Source: Granulicella sp. L46
GTDB taxonomy: Bacteria > Acidobacteriota > Terriglobia > Terriglobales > Acidobacteriaceae
Direction of reading: 5' to 3'
Assembly: GCF_009765785.1 (NCBI RefSeq)
Contig: NZ_LMUT01000012.1
Coordinates: forward strand, 572,403-636,402
DNA: 64,000 bases
Under the pieces are notes generated by a model. That model was not told where the DNA came from, ran no database searches, and saw only the letters and a list, made by a program, of their open reading frames with translations. Both the position numbers and the translations under genes were made by a program. Of the stretch, positions 18,588 through 27,257 are shown piece after piece (position 1 is the stretch's first letter; the number at the start of each line of letters is the position of its first letter).

Positions 18588-19364
18588 GTGAGCACTTCGA
18601 TGAAGGGCAAGATTGTTTTTGTGACGGGAGCGAGCTCGGGGATTGGAGCGGCGACGGCTATGGAGTTCGCGCGTCATGGAGCGAGGCTGATATTGTGCGC
18701 CCGCCGGCTGGAGCGGCTACAGGCGATGGAGGCGGAGTTGCGGGATGCGGGCGCCGCGGACCTACTGCTGCTGGAGATCGATGTACGCGATCGCGAAGCG
18801 GTGAAGCGGGTGCTGACCGAGTTGCCGGAGGGGTGGCGATCGATTGATGTGCTAGTGAATAACGCGGGACTCAGCCGCGGCCTTACGAAGCTTTATGAGG
18901 ACGATATTGAGAATTGGGAAGAGATGATCGACACCAACGTGAAGGGCCTCTTGTACGTTACGCGCGCGATTGTGCCGGGAATGGTGGAGCGCAATCATGG
19001 GCATGTAATCAATCTTGGCTCAATCGCGGGGCATATGGCCTATGCGAATGGCGGCGTCTACTGCGCGACCAAGGCGGCGGAGCGATTCATCTCGGACGGC
19101 CTACGGATTGATGTGAATGGAACGGCGGTGCGGGTGACGTCGATTGATCCCGGGATGGTGGAGACAGACTTCAGCAAGGTTCGTTTTCGGGGAGATGCGG
19201 AGCGGGCGGCAAAGACGTATCAGAATGTGGATCCGCTACAGCCGGAGGATATCGCCGATGCGATCGTGTGGGCGGCGACGAGGCCGGCCCATGTGAGCAT
19301 TCAGAGTGTTGTGCTGACACCGACGGCGCAGGCTAATCCCTTTGTGCTGACACGAAGGAGCTAA
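18588..19364 (+). CDS. SDR oxidoreductase (YdfG-like 3-hydroxy acid dehydrogenase)
   Basis: A 258-residue short-chain dehydrogenase. TGASSGIG (13-20) binds the cofactor, NNAG is at 91-94 and the catalytic Ser145, Tyr158 and Lys162 are in place. An Arg-rich stretch after beta-2 (CARRLERL) suggests NADP. The segments around DTNVKGLLYVTRA, GMVERNHGHV and KTYQNVDPLQPEDIAD match E. coli YdfG closely, an NADP-dependent 3-hydroxy acid and L-allo-threonine dehydrogenase. The GTG at 18588 is chosen because GGAGGGG lies 5-10 nt upstream; a TTG four codons earlier overlaps that site. Confidence 0.9.
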   Translation: MSTSMKGKIVFVTGASSGIGAATAMEFARHGARLILCARRLERLQAMEAELRDAGAADLLLLEIDVRDREAVKRVLTELPEGWRSIDVLVNNAGLSRGLTKLYEDDIENWEEMIDTNVKGLLYVTRAIVPGMVERNHGHVINLGSIAGHMAYANGGVYCATKAAERFISDGLRIDVNGTAVRVTSIDPGMVETDFSKVRFRGDAERAAKTYQNVDPLQPEDIADAIVWAATRPAHVSIQSVVLTPTAQANPFVLTRRS

Positions 19365-19372
19365 GCAAGCGG

Positions 19373-19633
19373 CTACAGTTTGATGGACCAGCCAAGTTGT
19401 TCGAGTTCGCGCTCGATGGTGGCGAGTGCGAGCTCCAGCGCGCTGCGGCGGTGGGGGCTTGAGGTGCGCTCGGAGAGAACGCGTTCCCGCTGCATTTCCA
19501 GAGACTGCAAGCGACGCTTGCGGTCGGCCTCGTCCCGTCTCGCCTCGGGAGTGACCTCGGAGGTGGAAAGTTTTGGGGTCGCGGCCTCGGCTTGTTGCTC
19601 TTCGACGCTCTTGGATTCCCAACCTTTTGACAT
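19373..19633 (-). CDS. Small charged helical protein, unknown
   Basis: An 86-residue hydrophilic protein, acidic at the N-terminus, then an extended helix (ARRDEADRKRRLQSLEMQ) and a second helix (SALELALATIERELEQLG) ending in a hydrophobic WSIKL. Both are likely coiled-coil helices. No family was recognised. It is considered real because it starts at ATG with TAAGAT ending exactly 6 nt upstream and has the codon-position GC bias of its neighbours. It is convergent with the SDR gene, with 8 bp between stops. Confidence 0.6.
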   Translation of the reverse strand: MSKGWESKSVEEQQAEAATPKLSTSEVTPEARRDEADRKRRLQSLEMQRERVLSERTSSPHRRSALELALATIERELEQLGWSIKL

Positions 19634-19639
19634 ATATCT

Positions 19640-19645
19640 ATCTTA
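19640..19645 (-). promoter_or_regulatory. -10-like TAAGAT 6 nt before start codon
   Basis: TAAGAT on the minus strand ends exactly 6 nt before the ATG at 19633, with no Shine-Dalgarno in the gap (AGATAT). It belongs to the TANNNT-N6-start pattern. Confidence 0.45.
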
Positions 19646-19689
19646 CGCTCGAGGCCGCGGGCGTGGCCCCGATTTTAGGCCGCTGAAAT

Positions 19690-20427
19690 TTATTGCCGGC
19701 CAAAACGATAGAGAATGCCGAGGTTGAAGCCAAGATTGTTCTGAATCGTGCTGCCTGTTGGTCCCACGAAGTTGGTCCCTATCCAGGTTGGAGTAAACCT
19801 CAGCGCGAGATTGGGATAGAGGTTGTAGTCGGCGTTCACAGCCAGCGAAAAAGCTGGGCGCAAGCCGCTGTCCCACAAGCCGAGATCCGTCGCCGGAATG
19901 CCCTTGCTACCGCCGGAGAAGATACCCCAGCTGGTGCCTGCGACCGCCTGAGCACTCACAGCAAATTTTTCCTTGGCCACGAACCGATAGCTCACGCCAC
20001 CCATAAACATATATTCATTGATCTGGGGGTTGTAGACGCCAAACTCGTTATTGGTGATTGCGTGCGCATTACCAAAAGAGCCCTGGGCATTACCGACCAC
20101 GGCAAACTTGGGAGTGAAGTAATAGTTGGCTGCCGTTGCCCAGCTGATTTCATTATTCCTGCGGAGATACTCGCCGCTGCGAAAACGCAGATAGCCGCCT
20201 CCGCCGAATATCTCCCACCGATGCGAGTAGGTCTCTTCGGTGGTCCGAGCAACGCGCGCGAGACGCGTCGCATTGGTTTCGTGGTGGGCGTGGGACTCTT
20301 GCTTTCTCTTTTTGGACTGGGTCTGGGTCACAGTCTGGGCGTTTGCTGGGGCGATGGCTCCGGCGAGCAGACCAACTGCCATTCCAGAGAGAACCAACCG
20401 TACTGCCAATTTCCGCACATCACACAT
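19690..20427 (-). CDS. Predicted outer-membrane beta-barrel protein
   Basis: A 245-residue protein with a signal peptide (VRLVLSGMAVGLLAGAIAPANA) and then alternating aromatic/small-residue strands (EIFGGGGYLRFRSGEY, ATAANYYFTPKFAVVGNAQG) ending in NLGILYRFGRQ, a C-terminal strand with aromatic residues typical of barrels. The pattern fits an eight-stranded OmpW/OmpA-like barrel. Function unknown. The ATG at 20427 has AGGAG about 10 nt upstream; the open frame extends further upstream without a plausible signal peptide. Confidence 0.72.
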   Translation of the reverse strand: MCDVRKLAVRLVLSGMAVGLLAGAIAPANAQTVTQTQSKKRKQESHAHHETNATRLARVARTTEETYSHRWEIFGGGGYLRFRSGEYLRRNNEISWATAANYYFTPKFAVVGNAQGSFGNAHAITNNEFGVYNPQINEYMFMGGVSYRFVAKEKFAVSAQAVAGTSWGIFSGGSKGIPATDLGLWDSGLRPAFSLAVNADYNLYPNLALRFTPTWIGTNFVGPTGSTIQNNLGFNLGILYRFGRQ

Positions 20428-20510
20428 CAAATCCGAACTCCTAAACATACACTGGCGGGCCATAAGGCTCGCTCTATCCATTAGAACATCCCGGACCCGT
20501 TCGAACACCC

Positions 20511-20535
20511 CATAACGCGCTCAAGGCGCGTTATG
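20511..20535 (-). terminator. Perfect hairpin at the 3' end of the DUF481 gene
   Basis: A 10-bp perfect stem (20511-20520 with 20526-20535) and a 5-nt loop, overlapping the DUF481 stop codon. There is no clear U-tract on either side, so it may be a Rho-assisted terminator or an mRNA-end stabiliser. Confidence 0.5.
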
Positions 20536-21709
20536 GGAGCACATAGGTGACGCCGGCGATGAACTGGAAGGAGTTCTTCTTGTAGTATTGCGCCGGATCA
20601 TTGAGGTAGTTGTCCGCGACGGCAATGGTGGCAGCGAGGCGCTTGTACACGGGTAAGACCAGGGCCGCATTGAAATTCGCCGAATACGCCTTGGCGTCAT
20701 TCCATGCGGGAAGGTAGTTCAAGGACTCGGTAAAGAGCATCTTGTGAGGCAAGTTGCGGGTGTAGCCCTCAAAAAACGTGGTCCCGATGATATTGGTCGA
20801 TGGCGTGGTCGTAACGATCCCGTCGACCGTGGTGGAGATGTACGACTGCTTCATGTAGTGGACGTCTGCCTTCAGGTCAAGTTCCTGCTTGGCGTCCTTG
20901 ACGGCGGTGTAGCCGATGCCGCCTCCGTAGACTTGCTGCAACTGGAGGCCCTGTCCGAAGTTGTGGTCGAAGGAGGTGTCCGCGAGGGCGTAAAGCCGCG
21001 GATTGAAGTATTCGTCGCGTTCAGCGTCGGCATGGAAGATGTTGGTGATCACCACGCTGGCTGGGGTCGCGGGGACGGTGGGAGGGATGACGGGAGTCGA
21101 TAGTTTCCCGTAGGCTTCGTTGACGTTCACGATGGTGCGATTGCGTGGAAGCATCCAGGGCACGGTGGGTATAGCGCGAACCAACGAGAGTCCCGCGTAG
21201 AACGTGGTGCCGGTGGTTGTGGAGCGCTCAATATTGGCGCCACCAGTGATCTTCCCGCTCCATCCGGTGAGGAAGCCTGCTTTGTGACTCATCTGTTTAT
21301 CGAAGGACGCACGATCGATGAGGTAATTAACATCCGCAGCAGGAACGACAGCGGGAGGCTCGTTAGCGGGTGGAGTAATCGTGAGTTTCCCCTCAGCGAC
21401 CTCGACCGAACCCTCGGGCACGTGCGTTTTGCCAGGCAGGTCGCCTTTGCGGAGCAGGGCGAACTGAGCGCCTGACTTCAACTCCTTGATCTTGTCGATG
21501 GAGATGGTGACGGTCCCGGCCATATCGCTGTTGAACACGACGTTTCCATCGGTCACACTGTCAAGCTTGCCGGTCAGGCGGTCGCCATTGGAGAAGATCA
21601 GGACATCTGTCGGCGGAGCTGGGGCCGGAGTAGCTGCAGGGGCCTGGGGATAGGCAAACGGGACAAAAGCAAGAAAGGAGAGGGGGAGTAGAGAGAGTAG
21701 TCTACGCAC
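20531..21709 (-). CDS. DUF481 (YdiY-like) outer-membrane protein
   Basis: A 392-residue protein with a signal peptide (LLPLSFLAFVPFAYPQA), a Pro/Ala-rich spacer, a small N-terminal domain (VLIFSNGDRLTGKLDSV) and a C-terminal DUF481 barrel from about residue 140 (KAGFLTGWSGKITGGANIE to FQFIAGVTYVLP). The 'NGDRLTG' start followed by DUF481 is common in Acidobacteriota and Proteobacteria, where YdiY is called salt-induced. It begins at GTG with AAAGGAC upstream. It is followed by a hairpin and another barrel gene on the same strand. Confidence 0.85.
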   Translation of the reverse strand: MRRLLSLLPLSFLAFVPFAYPQAPAATPAPAPPTDVLIFSNGDRLTGKLDSVTDGNVVFNSDMAGTVTISIDKIKELKSGAQFALLRKGDLPGKTHVPEGSVEVAEGKLTITPPANEPPAVVPAADVNYLIDRASFDKQMSHKAGFLTGWSGKITGGANIERSTTTGTTFYAGLSLVRAIPTVPWMLPRNRTIVNVNEAYGKLSTPVIPPTVPATPASVVITNIFHADAERDEYFNPRLYALADTSFDHNFGQGLQLQQVYGGGIGYTAVKDAKQELDLKADVHYMKQSYISTTVDGIVTTTPSTNIIGTTFFEGYTRNLPHKMLFTESLNYLPAWNDAKAYSANFNAALVLPVYKRLAATIAVADNYLNDPAQYYKKNSFQFIAGVTYVLP

Positions 21710-21902
21710 GATTATGTCCTTTTAGGCGGATCGTTGAACCTGCTGAAGGCTGACTGGAGCTACGTATGTTCGGGACTTCGTACTGGACTAGGGTAACTGA
21801 TCAAGGGTTAGCAGATGCTGGCAAAATTAACAGGTATATGAGCAGAGTTTGATGGAAACGCCGCTTGCTTCGATGTCACGGTACGACTAACCTGAATGAG
21901 TC

Positions 21903-22349
21903 ATGTATGAAGATTTTGTAGCGACCGACCGCTGGACCTCAGAGAAATTGCACTGCGTTTGGAAGGGCACGGTCGTGGCCATTGCGACCCGCCATGCCGA
22001 TGCGACCGATATCCGCTTTGCTGTCAACGGCAAACCGCTTTGGATTGCGATGCCCAACCTGGCTTGGGTCGAGCATAAACGCCGGAACGGCAAGGTGATC
22101 ACCGATTTTCTGGCGGCGCAGGCAGCAGGACGCTACTTGAAACAGGCTATCGAGAGTGGGTACGATAACGGCCGTGAGATGTACACCATGACCGTGGATG
22201 AGGTGTTGCGCGAGGTGAGTGCGGTGGTGGAAGAAGTGGGGCATACCTCCAATCTGCCCAGTCTGCCCGTCGTCGACCGCGATGCTCATCCCGGGGAATT
22301 CGACTTCAAACTACCCGGCGAGCCGCAGACTGTCGCCGAGTCCGCTTAG
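21903..22349 (+). CDS. Conserved-looking protein of unknown function
   Basis: A 148-residue soluble protein with no signal peptide. Residues 1-70 look beta-rich (LHCVWKGTVVAIATRHADA, KPLWIAMPNLAWVEHKR), followed by helices (VITDFLAAQAAGRYLKQAI) and a polar tail. No family was recognised. The stop is 5 bp before the lactonase gene on the same strand, suggesting co-transcription. Confidence 0.55.
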   Translation: MYEDFVATDRWTSEKLHCVWKGTVVAIATRHADATDIRFAVNGKPLWIAMPNLAWVEHKRRNGKVITDFLAAQAAGRYLKQAIESGYDNGREMYTMTVDEVLREVSAVVEEVGHTSNLPSLPVVDRDAHPGEFDFKLPGEPQTVAESA

Positions 22350-22354
22350 GCTCG

Positions 22355-23554
22355 ATGGGACCTCAACGCTCGATGCGATTTCAGACCGCTAACCGATCAC
22401 TTACCAGCCGTCGGCAATTTATAGCCTCGGCCGTCGCTTTTCCTTTTGCGCTGCGCGCACTGGCTAGCCCGATTGTCAGCAATCCACGGTGGGTTCTGCT
22501 CGGAACCGGAACGGACAAGGGGATTTTTCGTGCTGCCTGGAATGCTGAGAGTGGCGAGCTGAGTCGGATCGAAGTCGCTGCAACGACGCAGAACCCGAGC
22601 TTTCTGGCGATGCATCCGCGACTTTCGATACTTTATGCGGTCAATGAAAGCCCCCGCGGGGATGGAGCGCTGTGCAGTTTTCAACTAGACCCGAGGAGCG
22701 CGACGCTGAAGCCACTGGAACGGGTGAGCAGCGGGGGCAATGGGCCTTGCTACGTGTCCGTCGACGCAACGGGATCGAATGCGTTCGTCGCGAATTATGG
22801 CGGCGGGAGCCTTGCAGCATTCGGCCTTGGGTCTGGGGGGGCGCTCCGCAGTGCTGGCTTTTTCGACTGCCGGAATAACACGGCTTGCGGCGCGCTCGGA
22901 CCCGACAAGGCGCGGCAGGAAGCGGCGCATATGCACTGCGCTGTCATCTCGCCGGACAACCGGTTTGTTCTGGCGTGCAACCTTGGAGAGGATGCGATAG
23001 AAATCTTTCGCATTCACCCGCGGGCTGCGAATCCGATGGAGGCTCCCGTGCGGTTCGCGGCGCGAGCTGGATCGGGGCCTCGCCATCTGGCGTTTCATCC
23101 GAATGGCCTGTGGCTGTACTGCATCCACGAGCTCGACTGCACGATCGATCTCTACGACTGGAACGTGAACAATGGAGCGCCCGTTCCGGTGTTGCGGAAG
23201 GACAGTGTGATCTCCACGCTGGCATCGCCTGCGGCGCTGCCGGGGAGTACTGGCTGCGAGGTTGCGGTCAGCCCGGATGGACGGTTTGTTTATGGAAATA
23301 CGAGGGGTGAGAACTCGCTGGTGGTGTATCGGGTGAATGCTTCGACGGGTTTGCTGACCGAGCAGCAACGAGTGTTTAGTGGCGGAGGCGCGACACGGCA
23401 CTTCGCGTTCGATCCTTCGCGCCGCTGGTTGTTGTGCGCGAACCAGGGGACGTCGACGGTGACGGTCTTTGCCCACGATCCTGCTACGGGGCGGTTGGCG
23501 GATACACCGAAATCGTTTGCGCTCGATACGCCTATGTTTGTGCAGTTCGTCTAA
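22355..23554 (+). CDS. Tat-exported lactonase family beta-propeller (6-phosphogluconolactonase-like)
   Basis: A 399-residue protein. SRRQFIASA followed by a hydrophobic stretch and an Ala cleavage region is a twin-arginine signal. The body is a seven-bladed propeller of the lactonase (YbhE/Pgl-like) type, with repeated 'P-x-x-x-F/L-Y-A-N' strands (HPRLSILYAVNE, DNRFVLACNLGEDAIEIF, DGRFVYGNTRGENSLVVYR). Cytoplasmic YbhE hydrolyses 6-phosphogluconolactone; an exported member more likely acts on another lactone or sugar derivative, which is inference. It follows the upstream gene by 5 bp. Confidence 0.85.
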   Translation: MGPQRSMRFQTANRSLTSRRQFIASAVAFPFALRALASPIVSNPRWVLLGTGTDKGIFRAAWNAESGELSRIEVAATTQNPSFLAMHPRLSILYAVNESPRGDGALCSFQLDPRSATLKPLERVSSGGNGPCYVSVDATGSNAFVANYGGGSLAAFGLGSGGALRSAGFFDCRNNTACGALGPDKARQEAAHMHCAVISPDNRFVLACNLGEDAIEIFRIHPRAANPMEAPVRFAARAGSGPRHLAFHPNGLWLYCIHELDCTIDLYDWNVNNGAPVPVLRKDSVISTLASPAALPGSTGCEVAVSPDGRFVYGNTRGENSLVVYRVNASTGLLTEQQRVFSGGGATRHFAFDPSRRWLLCANQGTSTVTVFAHDPATGRLADTPKSFALDTPMFVQFV

Positions 23555-23564
23555 AGACAACGCT

Positions 23565-23825
23565 ATGTTTCAACATAAAGTCACGGTGGAGTATGGGAGC
23601 AGCGAAGGCGCTTCGCTTCCCTGCCCTATCAAGTGGCTGGACAATTTTGCTATGCGCAACTTTACGAATGACGCGGTCTTTGACGACACGCTGCCGGTGG
23701 AGGATGGCGTGCTTGAGATCGGACATCGGGTACCGCTGGATCGGCTGCGCGACTCGATGGAGGATTGGTTTCGGCGGAAGGGATATCTGCAGAAGGACGA
23801 AGCGCTTCGCGTCACGCTCAGGTAA
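23565..23825 (+). CDS. Small protein of unknown function
   Basis: An 86-residue soluble protein beginning MFQHKVTVEYGSSEG, with an acidic/aromatic middle and a helical C-terminus (LRDSMEDWFRRKGYL). The ATG at 23565 lies 10 bp after the lactonase stop; upstream in-frame extension overlaps the lactonase gene and is rejected. No family was recognised. The last codons form one arm of a bidirectional hairpin terminator. Confidence 0.55.
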   Translation: MFQHKVTVEYGSSEGASLPCPIKWLDNFAMRNFTNDAVFDDTLPVEDGVLEIGHRVPLDRLRDSMEDWFRRKGYLQKDEALRVTLR

Positions 23826-23849
23826 CACGGAGAGTGAGGCGAAGCGCTT
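23800..23849. terminator. Long inverted repeat between convergent genes
   Basis: Twenty-base arms (23800-23819 and 23830-23849) with two mismatches and a 10-nt loop. It lies between the small + strand gene, whose 3' end it includes, and the convergent alcohol dehydrogenase. It probably terminates both transcripts. Confidence 0.6.
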
Positions 23850-23865
23850 TGGGGTTTGGCTGGGG

Positions 23866-24909
23866 CTAAGCGTTTAGGGTTTTACCGTCGAGGACGAAGC
23901 GATACTTTACGTCTCCTTTGACGACGCGGGTATATGCCTCTTCGAGGCGGTCGTAGCCGATAAGTTCAATCTCCGAAACAATGTTCTTTTCGGCGCAGTA
24001 GTCGAGCATGTCCTGGGTTTCTTTCATTCCGCCAATCATTGAGCCGGAGAGCGAGCGGCGGTTGGTGACGAGGGCGAAGGGCGAGGTAGCGACGGGCTGG
24101 TCTGGAAGACCGACGAGGCAGAGGGCGCCGTCGAGGCGGAGCAGGCCGAGGTAGGCGTTGATGTCGTGGGGAGCTGAGACGCAGTCGAGGATGAAGTCGA
24201 AGCTGCTGGCGTGTTTGGCCATGGCCGCTGCGTCCTTGCTGATGACGACTTCGTCGGCGCCTAGCTTTTTGGCGTCTTCGATCTTGTTCTCGGACGTGGT
24301 GAACTGGACGACATGTGCGCCCATGGAGTGAGCGAATTTGAGTCCCATGTGACCGAGTCCACCGAGTCCCACGACGCCCACTTTTTTGTTGGGACCTACG
24401 CCCCAGTGGCGCAACGGGGAGTAGGTGGTAATACCGGCGCAGAGTAGCGGCGCCACGGCAGCGAGGTCTAACTTGGGAGAGATGGTGTGGACGTAATGCT
24501 CGGGGGCGACGATGTTGTCTGCGTAGCCTCCGTAGGTTATGTCGCCTTCGTAGGTTTTGGCGTTGTAGGTTCCGACCATGCCTTTGGTGCAGTAGGGTTC
24601 TGCGCCGGCTTTGCAGTTCTCGCAGGCCATGCAGGTTTCCACGGTCACGCCGACACCTGCGAGATCGCCGGGCTTGAATTTGGTTACGGAGGCACCGACG
24701 GCTGTGACATGACCGACGATCTCGTGGCCGGGAACCATGGGATACATCGAGCCGCCCCATTCGTCGCGAACTTGATGGATGTCCGAGTGGCAGATGCCGC
24801 AATAATCGATCGCGACGACGACGTCGGTGGGGCCCGGTTCGCGGCGGTCAAAGTGGAACGGGGTGAGCGGCGAGGTCTTAGTCTGCGCGGCATAGCCAAA
24901 CGATTTCAT
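23866..24909 (-). CDS. Zinc-dependent alcohol dehydrogenase (AdhC/YahK/CAD type)
   Basis: A 347-residue MDR enzyme. CGICHSDIH holds the catalytic zinc ligand Cys, GHEIVGHV the zinc-binding His/Glu, and CMACENCKAGAEPYC the four-Cys structural zinc site. GLGGLGHMGLKFA is the coenzyme loop of the NADPH-dependent cinnamyl-alcohol-dehydrogenase-like branch. It reduces a broad range of aldehydes to alcohols in related bacteria. The ATG at 24909 is chosen because AGGAGA lies upstream; longer N-terminal extension in frame has no similarity. Confidence 0.92.
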   Translation of the reverse strand: MKSFGYAAQTKTSPLTPFHFDRREPGPTDVVVAIDYCGICHSDIHQVRDEWGGSMYPMVPGHEIVGHVTAVGASVTKFKPGDLAGVGVTVETCMACENCKAGAEPYCTKGMVGTYNAKTYEGDITYGGYADNIVAPEHYVHTISPKLDLAAVAPLLCAGITTYSPLRHWGVGPNKKVGVVGLGGLGHMGLKFAHSMGAHVVQFTTSENKIEDAKKLGADEVVISKDAAAMAKHASSFDFILDCVSAPHDINAYLGLLRLDGALCLVGLPDQPVATSPFALVTNRRSLSGSMIGGMKETQDMLDYCAEKNIVSEIELIGYDRLEEAYTRVVKGDVKYRFVLDGKTLNA

Positions 24910-25012
24910 GTGTAATGATTCTCCTGTTCGAGTCGGTGGGACAGTTTTGCTGAAGGATGCAGCTACCCTCACAGTAAACCCTGAACGATGTTGTACCCAA
25001 GCGATGGTCCGG

Positions 25013-25453
25013 ATGACGATGCCTAAACGTCGTGTCACTTATGTGGTGCTGTTGTTGATCACGATTCCGGTGGGACTCGCGTGGCGGATGGTGCCGCTTG
25101 GACTATCGCCCTTCTGGCTTAAGTTTGGCGGATCGGCGCTGTGGGCGATGGCGTTGTATTGGTTCATTGCCGTTTGCCTTCCCAGACTGAGCGTAGTGGG
25201 TCTAGGCTGTCTCGCCGCGGCCGTGGCGGCTGTGGTCGAGTTCAGCCGACTGTGGCGTGTACCAGCATTGGATGCTTTCCGATTGACCCTCGCTGGCCGG
25301 CTTTTGCTGGGACGCTATTTTTCGCTCAAGAATATTGCGGCGTACTGGGTGGCTATTGCGGTGGCGGCGCTTCTGAATCGATGGCTGGTACGAAGTGATG
25401 GGTCTAATCGACGACTCCGACGCGAGCGGAATATAAGGGGTGTTGCTTCGTAG
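25013..25453 (+). CDS. DUF2809 family membrane protein
   Basis: About 146 residues with four predicted membrane helices (YVVLLLITIPVGLAW, GSALWAMALYWFIAVCL, LGCLAAAVAAVVEFSRLW, IAAYWVAIAVAALLNRWL). The segment PLGLSPFWLKFGGSALWA and the RVPALDAFR loop match DUF2809, small inner-membrane proteins of unknown role. Start choice is uncertain between 25013 and 25019 because neither has a clear Shine-Dalgarno. The gene is divergent from the alcohol dehydrogenase. Confidence 0.75.
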   Translation: MTMPKRRVTYVVLLLITIPVGLAWRMVPLGLSPFWLKFGGSALWAMALYWFIAVCLPRLSVVGLGCLAAAVAAVVEFSRLWRVPALDAFRLTLAGRLLLGRYFSLKNIAAYWVAIAVAALLNRWLVRSDGSNRRLRRERNIRGVAS

Positions 25454-25519
25454 GATACGATTGGATGCTCTCGATGCTACATTTCTTTTCAACCACGGCG
25501 GTGGCGGATTGCTAATCCT

Positions 25520-27241
25520 GTGACTATATCCCGCGCAATCACCGTAGCTTGCATGGCACTCTTCCTTTGGGACACGGGCGCTGGGCTGCGGGGACAAACG
25601 ACTCAGGAGAAATCGCCTTCTTCGAGTGCGCCGTCGAAGGCGGTCGCGATCGTTTTCGAAAATGCCCTCAAGCAGTCGAAGATCAGTTTCACGTTGAAGA
25701 ACAGCGTGAGTCCGCATCGTTACTCGATTGAGACGATGACCGGCGGCGTTGCCTTGTTTGATTACGACAACGACGGACTTCTGGACATCTTCTTCACTAA
25801 CGGCGCAGCGATCCCTTCTCTGGAAAAAACGGACTCCAGCTTTTCGAATCGGCTGTTTCATAACAATGGAGACGGGACATTTACTGATGTTACGGAGAAG
25901 GCCGGGCTGGGTGGTATTGGATATTCGATGGGCGTCGCTACAGGAGATTACGACAATGACGGGTTCGTTGATCTCTACGTCACCGGCGTCAATCACAATC
26001 AGCTTTTCCATAACAACGGCAATGGCACCTTCAGCGATGTTACGGAGAAGGCTGGGGTCAAAGGTATTGTGCCTGGGATCGGCAAGGCATGGGCCGTAGC
26101 CGCTGGATGGTTCGACTACAACAACGATGGATTGCTTGATTTGCTGGTGGTCAACTACCTGAATTACGACATCAAGACGGCCTCTGCTTGTAGCGTGGGA
26201 AAGCTGCCTACGTACTGCTCGCCGAATGATTTTCAAGGTACGCCCAACATCCTGTATCGCAACAATGGTGATGGCACCTTTACGGATGTTTCGACTGCGT
26301 CGCACATTGGGCAGTACGTAGGCAAAGGCATGGGGGTGGCCTTTGCAGATTATGACGGCGATGGCTTTACAGACATTTTTATTTCGAATGACACGTCCCC
26401 GAATTTTCTCTTGCATAACAACGGGGACGGCACATTTACCGATGAGGCGTCGGACGCGGGCGTCGCGTACAACGAGATGGGGAAGACGGTTGCGGGCATG
26501 GGAGCAGATTTTCGCGATCTAAATAATGATGGACTGCCCGACATCTTTCATACAACGATGTTTGGCGATACCTTTCCGCTCTACGAGAATGAGGGAAAGG
26601 GTCAATTCAACGATGTCACCAGTTCGTCTGGACTGACGGCTGCAACTGGAAGACTGACCGCGTGGGGCACCGGCGCGTATGACTTTGATAACGATGGATT
26701 GAAGGATTTGTTCACGGCTGATGCGGCGATTCTAGATAATTCCGTTGAGGTAGAGCATAGGCCGTACCGTCTGCCGAATAGGATTTTCCGGAATATTGGG
26801 AATTTTAAATTCGAGGATGTGAGCGGCACAGCTGGGGCGGACTTTGCGGATCCTGCAGCTCATCGCGGGGCTGCGTTTGGTGACTTGAACAACGACGGGA
26901 AGGTGGATGTCGTGGTCACAGTACTGAACGGGCCGCCTGAGATTCTCATGAACCGTACGGCGAGCGAACATCACTGGATCATCTTGAAGCTGGTGGGCGT
27001 GAAGGACAATCGCGACGGGCTCGGGACCCGGATTAAGATCACGACGGCACATGGGAGTCAGTACAACGAGGCGACGACGGCTCTCAGCTACAACTCATCC
27101 AGCGACAAGCGCGTTCACTTTGGGCTGGGTGAGGACGCAGTGATCGATCGCATTGAGCTTTCGTGGCCAACCGGCGTCAAGCAGGTTCTGCGCGGCGTAA
27201 AGGCCGACCAGGTGCTGACGATACTTGAGAGTTCCAAGTAA
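25520..27241 (+). CDS. CRTAC1 family protein with FG-GAP/VCBS repeats and ASPIC/UnbV domain
   Basis: A 573-residue secreted protein with a signal peptide (ITVACMALFLWDTGAGLRG). Repeats of the type 'D-x-D-N-D-G-x-x-D' (ALFDYDNDGLLDIFF, GDYDNDGFVDLYV, DFRDLNNDGLPDIFH), each followed by LFHNNGDGTFTDV, are calcium-binding FG-GAP blades of an integrin-like propeller. The C-terminus (ISYNSS-type stretch ALSYNSSSDKRVHFGLGED, then IELSWPTG) is the ASPIC/UnbV domain. Function unknown; surface binding is the usual inference. The start is GTG. It is convergent with a TPR gene 16 bp away. Confidence 0.92.
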   Translation: MTISRAITVACMALFLWDTGAGLRGQTTQEKSPSSSAPSKAVAIVFENALKQSKISFTLKNSVSPHRYSIETMTGGVALFDYDNDGLLDIFFTNGAAIPSLEKTDSSFSNRLFHNNGDGTFTDVTEKAGLGGIGYSMGVATGDYDNDGFVDLYVTGVNHNQLFHNNGNGTFSDVTEKAGVKGIVPGIGKAWAVAAGWFDYNNDGLLDLLVVNYLNYDIKTASACSVGKLPTYCSPNDFQGTPNILYRNNGDGTFTDVSTASHIGQYVGKGMGVAFADYDGDGFTDIFISNDTSPNFLLHNNGDGTFTDEASDAGVAYNEMGKTVAGMGADFRDLNNDGLPDIFHTTMFGDTFPLYENEGKGQFNDVTSSSGLTAATGRLTAWGTGAYDFDNDGLKDLFTADAAILDNSVEVEHRPYRLPNRIFRNIGNFKFEDVSGTAGADFADPAAHRGAAFGDLNNDGKVDVVVTVLNGPPEILMNRTASEHHWIILKLVGVKDNRDGLGTRIKITTAHGSQYNEATTALSYNSSSDKRVHFGLGEDAVIDRIELSWPTGVKQVLRGVKADQVLTILESSK

Positions 27242-27257
27242 TCAAAGCGCAAGGAGC

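Noticed and set aside
25202-26416. 404-codon minus-strand ORF opposite the CRTAC1 gene
   Set aside because: Antisense of the repeated calcium-binding propeller; no start site or family support.
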